This document shows, one piece after another, positions 10,675 through 20,830 of a stretch of 64,000 bases of DNA. Within the stretch, counting starts at the first letter, position 1, and each line of letters begins with the position of its first letter. The DNA comes from Anagrus nilaparvatae (lineage: Eukaryota; Arthropoda; Insecta; Hymenoptera; Mymaridae), in contig JAKSXM010000040.1 of assembly GCA_022575985.1 (NCBI GenBank), positions 13,472,001 to 13,536,000 of the forward strand, written 5' to 3'. Position numbers and translations under genes: made by a program. The notes beneath the pieces are model-generated. The model worked only from the letters and a program-made list of their open reading frames with translations. It searched no databases and was not told the DNA's origin.

Positions 10675-12145
10675 TTAAGATTTTATACAAAACTTGTATT
10701 TTCCTGTAAAAATCGTATGTACGTAGTAATTTTTAAATCTCGAACTTGCTTTTTTTATATACATGGAACATTTTATAAAAAAACTTGTATTTTCGTGTAA
10801 AAATTCAATGCACGTAGTAATTTTTAAATCTTGAACTTGGTTTTTTTGGGTCTTCACGATGCGTTTATTTTACACAAAACTTGTATTTTCCTGTGAAAAT
10901 CGAATGAACGTAGTAATATTTAAATCTTGAACTTGCTTTTTTTATATACATGGAACATTTTATGAAAAAACCTTTATTTTCGTGTAAAAATTCAATGGAC
11001 GTAGTAATTTTTAAATCTTGAACTTGGTTTTTTTGGTCTTCATGATGCGTTTATTTTATACAAAACTTGTATTTTCCTGTGAAAATCGAATGAACGTAGT
11101 AATTTTTAAATCTTGAACTTGCTTTTTTTATATACATGGAACATTTTATAAAAAAACATGTATTTTCGTACAAAAATTCAATGCACGTGGTAATTTTTAA
11201 ATCTTGAACTTGGTTTTTTTGGGTGTTCACGATGCGTTTATTTTATATAAAACTTGTATTTTCCTGTGAAAATCGAATGAACGTAGTAATTTTTAAATCT
11301 TGAACTTGCTTTTTTTATATACATGGAACATTTTATGAAAAAACCTTTATTTTCGTGTAAAAATTCAATGGACGTAGTAATTTTTAAATCTTGAACTTGG
11401 TTTTTTTGGGTCTTCATGATGCGTTTATTTTATACAAAACTTGTATTTTCCTGTGAAAATCGAATGAACGTAGTAATTTTTAAATCTTGAACTTGCTTTT
11501 TTTATATACATGGAACATTTTATAAAAAAACATGTATTTTCGTACAAAAATTCAATGCACGTGGTAATTTTTAAATCTTGAACTTGGTTTTTTTGGGTGT
11601 TCACGATGCGTTTATTTTATATAAAACTTGTATTTTCCTGTGAAAATCGAATGAACGTAGTAATTTTTAAATCTTGAACTTGCTTTTTTCATATACATGG
11701 AACATTTTATAAAAAAACCTGTATTTTCGTGTAAAAATTCAATGCACGTAGTAATTTTTAAATCTTGAACTTGGTTTTTTTGGGTGTTCACGATGCGATT
11801 ATTTTATATAAAACTTGTTTTTTCCTGTAAAAATCGAATGTACGTAATAATTTTTAAATCTTGAACTTGCTTTTTTCATATACATGGAACATTTTATAAA
11901 AAAACTTGTATTTTCGTGTAAAAATTCAATGCAAGTAGTAATTTTTAAATCTTGAACTTGGTTTTTTTTGGGTGTTCACGATGCGTTTATTTTATATAAA
12001 ACTTGTATTTTCCTGTAAAAATCGAATGTACGTAGTAATTTTTAAATTTTGAACTTGCTTTTTTTATATACATGGAACATTTTATGAAAAAACTTGTTTT
12101 TTCGTGTAAAAATTCAATGCACGTAGTAAATTTTTTGGGTGTTCA
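10675..12145. repeat. Dimeric satellite array, ~187-bp repeat of two ~93-bp halves
   Basis: Eight or so tandem units are marked by 'cacgatgcgtttat' variants at about 10,857, 11,043, 11,229, 11,418, 11,603, 11,790, 11,977 and 12,147. Each unit has two half-units ending in 'aatttttaaatcttgaactt', followed by gcttttttt in one half and ggttttttt in the other. One half carries 'tatacatggaacattttat', the other the 'gatgcgtttat' block. The copies are very similar, so the array is young or homogenised. It abuts the Polinton genes and could belong to a terminal repeat of that element. Confidence 0.85.
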
Positions 12146-12149
12146 CGAT

Positions 12150-12658
12150 GCGTTTTCAGCTTTGTAAATTTCAATTTCTTCGGTATTCGCAAGCCTTGCC
12201 GTTGATATTTTATCACTTTTACTCCCAAAAATTATATTCGAATAATTCGAATATTGGAAACGCATCTGCGTGAAGTTGATTCAAATAAGAATCTTTGCGA
12301 ACTGTAATTAACGTTGGACACTTTCTTTTCGAAAATTGTAAACAAATCACGCGAATCTCGATGAATAATAATTTTTATTCGAATTTAAATAGTTTAAAAT
12401 AAATTTCACCGTGGCTTTGTCTCTTCCGGACATTTTTTTGATTTTTCAAGATTGAATAAATATTTTTTTGTAAATGCGAATCTATTTTTATTGAAACTGA
12501 CACCCCTTTCAAATAGATACCTCTCTAACCCTCACCTTTCCCACACCTTTTTTGATTTATGATAGGAAGGGGTAGTTTTTTTTTTAAATACATGAAAAAA
12601 TTCATCTTGTTTATATCGCGAAAAAAAATTTTCTCAGTAAATTTTCATCATTCGAAAA
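12150..12658. other. Leader region before the first Polinton gene
   Basis: About 500 bp without a gene. It holds inverted motifs such as 'attcgaataattcgaat' near 12,236 and C-rich stretches near 12,505-12,545. I looked for a terminal inverted repeat shared with the right side of the Polinton and did not find one. Confidence 0.4.
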
Positions 12659-13156
12659 ATGAGTGTCGCAATTTTTTACCCCGCTAATGAGTTTTTATCG
12701 GTTCGCATCAGCGATCAAAAGTGCGAATTTTGCGGAGAAAGCGTTGTGTTTTACGTTAATGTAAATAAAGAGGAAACTTTTAACCTATTTGATCTCATAT
12801 CAAGTGATTGTAATTTTCTCAATGTGAATATTTCGAACGCTAAGTGGAAAAACGAAAAAACGAAAATAGAGAGCTTTCCGATAGATTTAAGCGATCCTGA
12901 TGTACGCCAAAAAGGTGTTTATATAACAATTGAGCAAAGTGAAGAAATTAAATTTTTTATCGAATACGAGGAGTTATTTTACGAATTCGATGAATTCGCA
13001 TGGACGGAAAAAGCGAATAATTATTTTTTCAAAGACATTCACGCAACTCGTGATTATGGGACGGACGAATTTCTAATAAAAATTATCAGACAAATGCCAA
13101 CAAAGATTGAGAGTTTTGACGAGGACGCCATGGATGAAAATGATGATTCATTGTAA
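12659..13156 (+). CDS. Polinton-associated protein of unknown function, 165 aa
   Basis: This uninterrupted frame starts at an ATG (MSVAIFYPANEF). It is acidic overall, with a CxxC pair near residue 22 (KCEFCGES), many aromatic residues and an acidic C-terminus ending in a DEDAMDENDDSL-like tail. There is no signal peptide or membrane segment. It is the leftmost gene of the Polinton cluster and runs toward the next plus-strand gene. I recognise no family; position and style suggest an accessory or virion gene of the element. It is one of the few genes here without an obvious lesion. Confidence 0.6.
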   Translation: MSVAIFYPANEFLSVRISDQKCEFCGESVVFYVNVNKEETFNLFDLISSDCNFLNVNISNAKWKNEKTKIESFPIDLSDPDVRQKGVYITIEQSEEIKFFIEYEELFYEFDEFAWTEKANNYFFKDIHATRDYGTDEFLIKIIRQMPTKIESFDEDAMDENDDSL

Positions 13157-13327
13157 GCCACCCCTCTTAAAGTTTGTTTCAAGTGCTCAACGTATTTTTT
13201 CAAGTGCTTAACGTATTTTTCAACCCTCGCCCACGCATATCGATACGAGAACGTTAGTCTTGTACGAAATCTCGACGTGTTCGGTTGTTTTGGAGATAAA
13301 CAGTTGCAAAAATAAAAAAGAGAAAAA

Positions 13328-13920
13328 ATGTAAGTTTTAAAAGAGAAAAAATACAAGTTTAAAAAAATAAAAAAATAAAAATATCGCAAAACTTTTTTTT
13401 ATAGGGTATTGGTTCAAACCAGAATTTTTAACCTCTCATCTTCGACTTATTTACTGGTTGGAATAAGCGTCGACAAGATAATCAAGGTCGAAGCACACTT
13501 ATTAAACCACAAGGGTGGTAGACTGATTTTCTCAAGAGATGTTTTGATGAAATTTGACTCCATCAGCGGACCGGATGTAGTTTCGAACATTGAGGATATT
13601 TCAGTGGAACGATTCAAAAACGAATCGAGTTATTGCTATAAATTAATTCAGAAAGAATTTTACGTCTCTATGTATTACACCACGTTTGACAAATTAGTGT
13701 CATGGATTCCATATATCGAAAATGTATGTTGCGCTTGGAAGAGAAAATTCCAAAAATCGAAGTATTTTTGAACGATTTTGAAAATTACCCATACTCAGCT
13801 TCAACCAATAAAGCCGAGTTGCGAGAAAAACTCTTGCTCTCTTGTACTCGAGAAGGGATTGAATTGGAATTATTAAAGGTGCACTTTGATTTTCTTATCG
13901 CTTTGTGTAAAAAATTATAA
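13328..13920 (+). pseudogene. Unknown Polinton-associated gene with intron-split start codon, frameshifted
   Basis: The frame 13,406-13,771 has no good ATG of its own. A donor 'aaaaat|gtaagt' at 13,330 and an acceptor 'ttttttttatag|g' ending at 13,404 define a 75-bp intron. Splicing would join A-T (13,328-13,329) to G (13,405) and so create the start codon exactly in frame. The protein begins VLVQTRIFNLSSS, has a beta-rich central part, then breaks near 13,735, where the frame continues in 13,702-13,920 (EEKIPKIEVFLNDFENYPYS...) to a stop at 13,918. The C-terminal part is helical and Leu-rich. I do not recognise a function. Gene position in the Polinton suggests a structural or accessory role. 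Confidence 0.55.
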
Positions 13921-14233
13921 AAAAAACGTGTAGATTTTAATGAAAATATTACAGTAAAATATACATGTAATTGTGAAAATCGTAAAAATGAAAGGTTTTT
14001 AAATACTATTCATTTTAAACATAGAATGTTAATTATTATGGAAAATTTATTATTCAATGTATTGCATTTTCGCTTTAACGGTACTATAGCTTTCGGGTCC
14101 TAAACTAGTGAGTTTTTCTTTCAAATGATGCGTTTTTGCGACTCAGGGTTAAAAAATCTTGAGAATTTTCTTTAGATAACTCGTTACCAAATTTATCCAT
14201 TTTTGAATACTGACGCGTTTTGACTGGAACGTA
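13921..14233. other. Convergent intergenic region
   Basis: About 310 bp lie between the plus-strand gene ending at 13,920 and the minus-strand gene ending at 14,234. It is AT-rich, with possible AATAAA-like polyadenylation context in both directions, and has no reading frame of note. Confidence 0.4.
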
Positions 14234-15192
14234 TCAATATATATGCCCAGATTCCTGCAGTTCCTCAAGAAGCTCGTAAATCTCATTTTGTACGCTATTA
14301 TTTCCTGCCTGGCTTTCGGTGGTCAAGAGTCTTAATCGAGAAACTAGCTCATTGGGATCGTCCCAATAAACGTAATTCTTTGAAGAATTTTTTTTAAAAG
14401 TCATCAGTTTTACTCCTTTACCCAAAGGGTTGACGGTTTCTGTGGTTGCGGAACCTGCTTCGATAAATTTTTTTATCAAACGAGTATATTTTTCCCCTTT
14501 CCAGGCCATTATCCTCTCTGTCGAATCACCGCCGGTTCGATGAAAATTTGTGTAAATTATAATTTTTTTATAAGTTAATTCATCTTCGTCTGAAAATGGA
14601 CGTTCGAGTTTTTTGTAATAAATCAAATTGAACAGTCCTTCCGTGCCTTTAAAATTTCTCGATCCTATGAGAATGGAATCGTCAGGATTTACGATGATTT
14701 TTTGGGATCCTAAGAATCTCTCATCCCCTACAAACTGTGGGCCGAAAACATCATCGTATTTCAACGGATTTTGAGCCAAATCGTCCGCTATTTTTATCGC
14801 TATAGGCCTCACTCCACCAACGTGACTGTATGCTATCCTCTTGGGACTATGTTCAACGATGGATTCATCGTGGATCAAACTAGAATCGGGAGCTTTTCTT
14901 TTCGAAGTTCTATCTTCAACGTTCTCTTGGAAATCCATTAAATCGGGTTCAATCGGCTCTTTTTCTTCCTCCACCTCCCCTTCATCCTCTCCCTCGTCCT
15001 CGTATTTGTCAATCGATAAATTTGGATTCGTATTTTTTATTTTTTTATTTTCAGCCAAAGTCTGCAAGGGTTCGATAATAGGAGCGTAAGTTTTATTGAT
15101 CATTTGTAAAGTTTCGCATCGTGATCTTTCAATAATTGGTATTTTTTTCTGATATTTTTCCGCGTGGTTTCTATTAGTTTGGCAACTCGCAT
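14234..15192 (-). pseudogene. DUF8207-like Polinton protein, one frameshift
   Basis: The main frame (15,103-14,234) has an acidic, disordered N-terminal third (runs of Glu/Asp), a Lys-Arg patch (TSKRKAP) and a globular C-terminal half with 'GTEGLFNLIYYKKLERPF', 'WDDPNELVSRLRLL' and the terminal 'EIYELLEELQESGHIY'. This C-terminal signature recurs in arthropod Polinton proteins of unknown function; I believe it is the DUF8207 group, from memory. The natural start is probably the ATG at 15,192 (MRVAKLIETTRKNIRKKYQ), in another frame, so one frameshift lies near 15,110. It is adjacent to and co-oriented with the packaging ATPase. It may be a virion or packaging-associated protein, but function is unknown. 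Confidence 0.65.
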
Positions 15193-15261
15193 ACTAAAAA
15201 AAATTTTTTTAAATTAGAAACAATTTTTAAAAAACGTAATTTTAAAAAAGCTCAAAACAAT

Positions 15262-15942
15262 TTACTTTTTATTCTCCGTCGACTCTTTGTTTTTTTTTCT
15301 CGCGGCATCGTTTGTAAATTTACGTTTTTTGCACGTTTTCTCCTTAAAATGCACGAAAGTACTGAAGCCACAACGATAACGGCCGTTATTAAATCCGAAA
15401 TCTTTCATAACGGCAACAAATCCATGCTTTTTAAGAGACCAAGATTTTTCGCACAGCTGTTTAAACTGCTTGAAACTCATGTCTCCCATTACGTGATCGT
15501 CGAAAATGTGCTTTAAATTGAGTTCGTCCTGTCTAAAAATAACCAAGCAGTTGCAATTATCTCTCAAATTATGTTTTTTTAAGTTTGCGTAGGAATGAAT
15601 TTGATATATAATATCCAAGCATTTATGTCTACCTAACGAGAGGTACATTTGAATAACGCGTTGATTCTGTAATTGCACGTCATCGAAAACCATCAGAGTA
15701 TGTCGTTTGGCTTTTTCCGGAGGGGGAATTTCATGGTCATTGAAAAAAATGCGCAATTCGATTTCTCGCAATTTTTTAAAAATTAGACGCAAAAGCTCGT
15801 ACTTTTCTTGAAACGAAGTTTTCGTATAAATGTACAGGAAAAAAAAACGAAGCCCGAAAAGTGCCCTGATTAGCGTCATGAACAAATTAGATTTTCCGCA
15901 CCCGCTTGGCCCTATCATGAGCATTCTTACGGAATCGCCCAT
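15262..15942 (-). CDS. Polinton A32/FtsK-type DNA-packaging ATPase
   Basis: This 226-codon frame begins at the ATG at 15,942. Walker A is 'GPSGCGKS' (residues 11-18) and Walker B is 'TLMVFDDVQ' (about residues 80-90). The conserved family block 'LGRHKCLDIIYQIHSY' follows, then 'LRDNCNCLVIFRQDELNLKH' and 'HVMGDMSFKQFKQLCEKSW'. It ends in a basic tail. Proteins of this family pump DNA into the capsid of Polinton-like viruses and related large DNA viruses. Codons continue in frame upstream of 15,942 to a stop near 16,036 (HPVDLQNVNFDFSGGKLPPP), a stretch expected in the family, so the true N-terminus may come from an upstream exon. I see no lesion in the core. Confidence 0.85.
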   Translation of the reverse strand: MGDSVRMLMIGPSGCGKSNLFMTLIRALFGLRFFFLYIYTKTSFQEKYELLRLIFKKLREIELRIFFNDHEIPPPEKAKRHTLMVFDDVQLQNQRVIQMYLSLGRHKCLDIIYQIHSYANLKKHNLRDNCNCLVIFRQDELNLKHIFDDHVMGDMSFKQFKQLCEKSWSLKKHGFVAVMKDFGFNNGRYRCGFSTFVHFKEKTCKKRKFTNDAARKKNKESTENKK

Positions 15943-16039
15943 GAGTTCACCATTTTTTGGTGGTAATTTTCCTCCCGAAAAATCGAAATTTACGTTTTGT
16001 AAATCTACTGGATGTTTAACAGATTTTTGGGCGGTTTAA

Positions 16040-17359
16040 AGCACGAGATACATTTACCCTCGTACAATTATTGTGTAGGTATATCTCATTTTTTTATTTA
16101 AAAAAATCGATAAAAATTTTTTTCTTTCGCATCAGGGCCCAGGGACAAAATTTCAGGTTCGAGTTGCCGCAAATTCTCAACCGATAAACAAACTCGATTC
16201 GGCTTGCTTCGATCACGATTTGGCCTATCACGAGAACAAAGACTTGAAGAATCGCCACGAGGCAGATAAAACCCTCGCCAAGGCCGCGCGCGCTCGTATT
16301 TTTGCAAGGGACGCATCGTTGGGTGAAAGGATTTCCGCAACTGCAGTTTCGGGATTGATAAATATTAAGCGTAAGCTGGGGATGGGAGTCGCTCCGAAAA
16401 AAAGAAGAACCAAAACGCGTCGGCGTTCCGGACGAAAAATCCCTCAAGCACCGCGTTTTGGAGGTTCCATCGGCGTGCGTCAGTGGGGAAACGCGGCGGC
16501 TTCCTCCCCCTCGTGGTCCCTATAGCTGCAGGAATTGGTGCTGCCACAACATTGTACAGTCGGTCAAATTAATGCCGTCCCCATAAATTTATAAGTAATT
16601 ATACGGTTGAATATTAGTTGACATTTTATTTAAAAAAATAAAAAATAAAAAAATATGGTATATTTACAAAATTTAAAATTTACAATTCGCGAAAAAAATA
16701 AAATTTAAAAAGATGATATTTGTAGAGGAAAATTCGCTGATTAAAATAAAATTTGAGTTTGCAAAATCGGATGAAAATTGGCAGCTCTAGACGATAAAAA
16801 AGATGACAAAATCATTAAAAATTTTGAAATTAAAATAAATAAAAATATTATTTTTATCTTAATACAAAAGAGTCGCTATGGGGAGTATCTGATGCTTAGA
16901 TACTTATTTTTATTTATTTTAATTTCCAAATTTTTAATGATTTTGTCATCTTTTTTATCGTCTAGAGCTGCCAATTTTCATCCGATTTTGCAAACTCAAA
17001 TTTTATTTTAATCAGCGAATTTTTCTCTACAAATATCATTTTTTTAAATTTTATTTTTTTCGCGAATTGTAAATTTTAAATTTTGTAAATATACCATATT
17101 TTTTTTTTTTAAATAAAATGTCAACTAATATTAAACCGTATAATTACTTATAAATTTATGGGGACGGCATTAATTTGACCGACTGTACAAGACTTCGAGG
17201 GATTTACAGGCTAGTAAAAAAATGCTCCAAGAAACTAAAAGACACGACAAGGAAATGGAGAAAATGGCCGCCAGCGGTTTGCATCTAAAACCGCACCCCA
17301 GGCGCGGGAGGGGTTTAAGGACTAGGAAACGCCGAGGGCGCAAGAAACGGCGAGTTTAA
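16040..17359 (+). pseudogene. Virion protein with parvovirus-type phospholipase A2 domain; spliced, MITE-interrupted
   Basis: A 61-bp intron (16,075-16,135, GT..CAG) sits just before the Gly-Pro-Gly Ca2+-binding loop. After it come 'LDSACFDHDLAY', with the catalytic His-Asp pair, and an Arg/Ala-rich helix with 'NRHEAD'. This is the PLA2 fold known from parvovirus VP1 and also reported in adintovirus/Polinton virion proteins, where it helps the particle leave endosomes. A nuclear-type basic stretch (PKKRRTKTRRRSGRK) follows near 16,395-16,440. The frame then shifts near 16,460 into a hydrophobic GxG-type segment and is cut by a 629-bp MITE at 16,557-17,185. After the MITE a basic Lys/Arg tail runs to the stop at 17,359. 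The first exon's start is not resolved and overlaps the ATPase 5' region on the other strand. It is not functional as it stands. Confidence 0.75.
16557..17185. mobile_element. Palindromic Tc1/mariner-type MITE, 629 bp, TA target
   Basis: The ends are perfect inverted repeats beginning 'cagtcggtcaaattaatgcc', each flanked by TA (16,555-16,556 and 17,186-17,187). Almost the whole element folds back on itself, with its centre near 16,871. It lies inside the PLA2-protein gene and interrupts its coding frame. The TA duplication and CAGT start fit a Tc1/mariner-mobilised element. It encodes nothing. Confidence 0.9.
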
Positions 17360-17390
17360 CGAGTTTACGACGGCTGCTCAGCTCTTAAAA

Positions 17391-17698
17391 ATGGGTGAAA
17401 AAATTAGAGCTGTTCGAGGGGTTTTTATGAGAAACGCCTTACCTACTCGTCCCTGGACCAACGAGACGGCAATATTAAACCTGGACGACATGGACTTGCC
17501 TGGAACTCACTGGACCGCATATCGGAAAATTGGCAAAAAAGTTATCTATTTTGACAATTTCGGTAACATTCCGCCCCCTAAAGAGTTGATTGATTACTTG
17601 ACGAATTGCCAGATCAAGTACGTTCCTTTCAAAATTTTGGTCAGTCGAACTGCGATCCTTTGTGCATAAGATTCTTGAAAAAATGTCCTTCGTTTTAG
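17391..17698 (+). pseudogene. Adenovirus-type cysteine protease (PRO), frameshifted
   Basis: The frame starts at an ATG (17,391). It contains 'GTHWTAYRK' with the catalytic His and 'YFDNFGNIPPPKEL' with the Asp/Asn region, as in the C5 maturation protease of adenoviruses and Polintons. The expected Gln and Cys of the active site ('FGQSNCDPLC') lie in another frame after about 17,632, so one base has been gained or lost just before the catalytic loop. In the shifted frame the protein would end at 17,698 and overlap the ATG of the penton gene (17,683). The protease normally matures capsid proteins. This copy would yield a product without the catalytic Cys. Confidence 0.8.
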
Positions 17699-18422
17699 AG
17701 CTTTCAGGGAACGACTCGATTTTAAGGGCGGATTACTTCCCATCGATAATCCTAGACGAGGATCACGAGATCGCCCTGTTATCTTTTTAAGGCTGGAACA
17801 GCGTGGCCAATATTACACCCGAGAATAATATATTTCATTACACGGTTGGAAAAAACCCCCAAATCGTCCAAGTGGAAACAGGGAGTTATGAGATTGTTGA
17901 TATTGAAAAATATTTACAAAGAGCACTCAGGCCCGAGCATCTAAAGAACCCTCTCAAACCCGAACAGAAACAAGAATTGGGGGAGGAAGCTATCGTTTTA
18001 TCCGGTAATAATTTAACTTTTCGGACGGAAATTATCTCTCGATACCCTATAGATTTCACGAAACCTAAAAATATAGATCAAGTTTTGGGATTTAGCGATA
18101 AACAAAAGTGCGAGCCCTTCAAGAGATGCTCTAGTCAAGGGTTGATAAAAATACTCTCTGTTGAAACGATCGATTTGCATGGTAATCTTATAAAAAACTC
18201 GTATTACAATGATCAAAAATCTCAAATATTGCATCAAGTTTGTATTTTGGAACCGCCGGGATATAAGGTCAATAAAATGCCAACCAATCTCATTTATCTC
18301 TCGTTAACGACGAGAGAAATAAGTTCCATAGTTTTGAGTTACGAGACCATGCGGGCAAGCTCATCGATTTTCGCAAAGAACACATAAATATACGTTTGCA
18401 TCTTAGAAAAATCAAAAAATAA
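17683..18422 (+). pseudogene. Penton-like minor capsid protein, nonsense and frameshift
   Basis: The ATG at 17,683 overlaps the protease end. The frame opens MSFVLELSGNDSILRADYFP, stops at TAA 17,788-17,790, then continues in the same frame with GWNSVANITPENNIFHYTV to 18,387. The stop replaces a codon within the typical 'SFxGWNS' stretch and looks like a single substitution. Near 18,330 a frameshift moves the usual C-terminal block ('GKLIDFRKEHINIRLHLRKI') to another frame, which ends at 18,422. The protein is of the single-jelly-roll vertex type of Polintons. It lies directly upstream of the hexon gene, the normal Polinton order. Confidence 0.75.
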
Positions 18423-18439
18423 TCATGCCAAAAATATAA

Positions 18440-18600
18440 AACTCGGGTTGCTTGTTCAAAACCAACATTTCGACCCTCGCGAGTGAAGGAGGAGGATTAG
18501 ACTCGCGAGATCGTAAAGCTTTTTTTAAAAATCTCGCTTCGTTGAATTAAAAAACAAGGAGGCGGCTTAAACTCGAAAAATATTGAATTTCTGAAAAAAA
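18440..18600 (+). other. Possible small Gly-rich ORF remnant between capsid genes
   Basis: Two similar phrases, 'GGGLDSRDRKAFFKNL' near 18,490-18,535 and 'GGGLNSKNIEFLKKTG' near 18,560-18,600, occur between the penton and hexon genes. Small proteins with a Gly-rich start and an 'FLKSLG'-like end are found at this place in related elements, as I recall. Here frames are broken by stops, so I list only a remnant, possibly internally duplicated. Confidence 0.35.
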
Positions 18601-18622
18601 CTGGGATACAAGGTTAGAAAAA

Positions 18623-20333
18623 ATGGACATATTAAATATTTTGGAGCAACCACCGGAAGATAAAAGCATCGTTGGGTACACATATAGACATTAAAAGCCT
18701 TTTTCTCCATCCGAACTTTCAAAAGGAAATGGGAAACGAATTCCCATTTAGTGTAGCGACTTATTTTTACACCTATCCGAGGGCTATATTTACATTGAAG
18801 GACAAGTGAGCGTCGCGACCCCAAACGGTACTGTGAAATCTGTGAAAAATTCTTCGTTTTATTTTTTTGAAAATGCGCGTTTGGAAATTGGCGGAAAATG
18901 CATAGATGAGGTGAGAGACCTTGGTCTTGTAGCTAATTTGAGAAATCTTTTGTGCAAGAGCGGAAGCAAAAGCAAAGCGGCTAGTGCTGTGGGATGGTTT
19001 CCCTCGGACAATACTTTATCCAACAACGCAAAATTCTAATATATATTTTTAAAAATTATCGAACAGGGCCGGAAAATCGAAATGCGATTTCGAGCTTTCA
19101 AATTATTTATTTTTCCAAAATTACCACGGACAATGAGTCTTTACTGGCAAGTGCAAAATTTTTCCCTCACGAATCGTCCAATTTTCATAATCGTCGCACA
19201 CTGATTCAGAAAAATAAAAAGCGGCAAAAAATTAGCTTCAAGCGAGGTTTTAATGAATTTCGATGCGGTTTGCGGCATTCAGTTCCTAAAAATGTGTATT
19301 TACCGAAAAGTACGGCAAGAATTTCTGATTATTTGAATTTTCACCCCTTAAGTACTTAAAACTACCCTTAAATAAGAGTTTTTTTATAACATTCATTTTT
19401 TGCAAAAATTAGTTACCAATCACTTTTATAACTATTATAAACATTAAAAATTGTGAATTTTCATGAATTTAAAGTAGAAGAATAAAAACTGCCCCTATTA
19501 AAACCCTCTGAAGTACCTCTGAAACTACCCTTAAAATTCTAAGGCTATTTGCATGTGCAACTCAATTTCTTTGAGTAGTTTCAGAGGTACTTTGGGTTTT
19601 AATAGGGGCAGTTTTTCTTCTTCTGCTTTAAATTCATGAAAATTTACAATATTTAATGTTTATAATAGTTATAAAAGTGATTGGTAACTAATTTTTGCAA
19701 AAAATGAATGTTATAAAAAAACTCTTATTTAAGGGTAGTTTTAAGTACTTAAGGGGTGAAAATTCAAATAATCAGAAATTCTTGCCGTACTTTTCGGTAA
19801 ATACACATTTTTAGGAACTGAATGCCGAAAACCGCATCGAAATTCATTAAAACCTCGCTTGAAGCTAATTTTTTGCCGCTTTTTATTTTTCTGAATCAGT
19901 GTGCGTCGCTTTTTCCAACAACAGAGCAAATAATCTTAAAAAGGACAACACTCATTTTGATTACCTGAAACTCAAAAATATGAAAATATTTTTAAATTCT
20001 CAGTTGCTGCCCTACGAACACCAGTCTTTCAATTTTGAAAACTCGAAATGCTCCGAAGCCTATAAAGCATTTTTGGATTTCCGAAAATTTTATCTCGGGA
20101 GAGACGAAAACGATAGTGCAATATCTTTTGACAATTTTCTGAAAAATTATCCAATTTTCGTGTTTAATTGCATGTTTATGGAACCCGTTTTGAAATCAGG
20201 TTCCATAGATTTACGGATTGAGGCGGACTTTCATGAAATCATACCTTCGGAAAACGCGAGTGCTTACTGCTTTGCCGTATGCGAGGAATCCATATTTTAC
20301 AATCCTCTAACGAATATTGTCGAAAAAAAATAA
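18623..20333 (+). pseudogene. Hexon-like major capsid protein, MITE-interrupted with internal lesions
   Basis: The gene starts at an ATG (MDILNILEQPPEDKSI), the usual N-terminus of the Polinton double-jelly-roll capsid protein. It stops early (TAA near 18,690). A later frame (about 18,800-19,037) holds 'IEGQVSVATPNGTVK', 'FYFFENARLEIGGKCID' and 'SAVGWFPSDN'. Another begins near 19,070 ('GRKIEMRFRAFKLF', 'NRPIFIIVA'). A 707-bp MITE (19,197-19,903) then splits the coding sequence. After it the frame resumes with 'FSNNRANNLKK', 'LPYEHQSFNFENSK', 'FLDFRKFYLG' and 'PIFVFNCMF', and ends at 20,331-20,333. About a third of the usual middle part appears lost near 19,040. It would be the shell protein; this copy cannot make one. 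Confidence 0.75.
19197..19903. mobile_element. 707-bp palindromic MITE with 5-bp TSD (cgtcg)
   Basis: The ends are 'cacactgattcag' and its reverse complement, flanked by cgtcg at 19,192-19,196 and 19,904-19,908. The arms (about 350 bp each) are nearly identical, meeting near 19,555. Each carries the same 55-codon open stretch ('KNKKRQKISFKRGFNEFRCG'), one on each strand, so this frame is a property of the arm and not two genes. The two arms differ at one visible codon (Leu versus Phe). Insertion is within the hexon gene. The superfamily is uncertain. Confidence 0.85.
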
Positions 20334-20346
20334 ATTCAGTGCAACA

Positions 20347-20830
20347 ATGGCCGCCTTTGCGGATTTACAGTTTTACAGAATCGACGGACGATACTCGGTC
20401 AAAGAATTTGCTCTCGTGACAGAAGAGTCGCGAGTCGTTCACTACGTTTTACGAGCCCCCACCGATAATCGATTGGAACCACGACGATTTGAAAAATAAC
20501 GATTGGGTTTACCGCAACCACCACGGGTTACATTGGTTTTCCGATTTCGTTCCTTATCGAGAGACGTTTAAAAAAATTGCAAACAGCTTGAAGAGAAACG
20601 ACATTTTCATAATTTACGTAAAAGGATACGAAAAGATGAAATTTCTTGCAAAATTTGACGTAAACGTTCAAAATATTGAAAATTGCGGGCTCGCTTACAA
20701 AATTAAAGATGTTAGAAATGGTATCTCGTGCTTGCATCACCGAGAAAAAAACGACGTCTGTGCTCTAAGGAACGTTTTTCACATGAAAAATTGCATGAGC
20801 TCGGCTCCCCTCTCAGTCGACCCTCGATAA
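20347..20830 (+). pseudogene. Conserved Polinton-type protein of unknown function, one frameshift
   Basis: The ATG at 20,347 opens MAAFADLQFYRIDGRYSVKE. The frame fails near 20,460 in a C-run (agccccca). The other frame continues 'IDWNHDDLKNNDWVYRNHHG' and then 'FIIYVKGYEKMKFLAKF', 'CLHHREKNDVCALRNV', ending at 20,830. The pattern 'FxDLQ...(V)KEFAL', 'NHHGLxW', 'VKGxEK' and a late Cys/His cluster recurs in arthropod Polinton and related proteins. It might be a degenerate nuclease-like fold, but I do not know a proven activity. It lies between the hexon gene and the integrase, all on plus. Confidence 0.55.

Noticed and set aside
10675..12145. Possible CRISPR-like regular repeat array
   Set aside because: The repeat is a contiguous ~187-bp satellite without unique spacers and the context is eukaryotic.
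16094..16547. Minus-strand frames opposite the PLA2-protein gene
   Set aside because: They are shadows of the plus-strand coding sequence, which has recognisable catalytic motifs.
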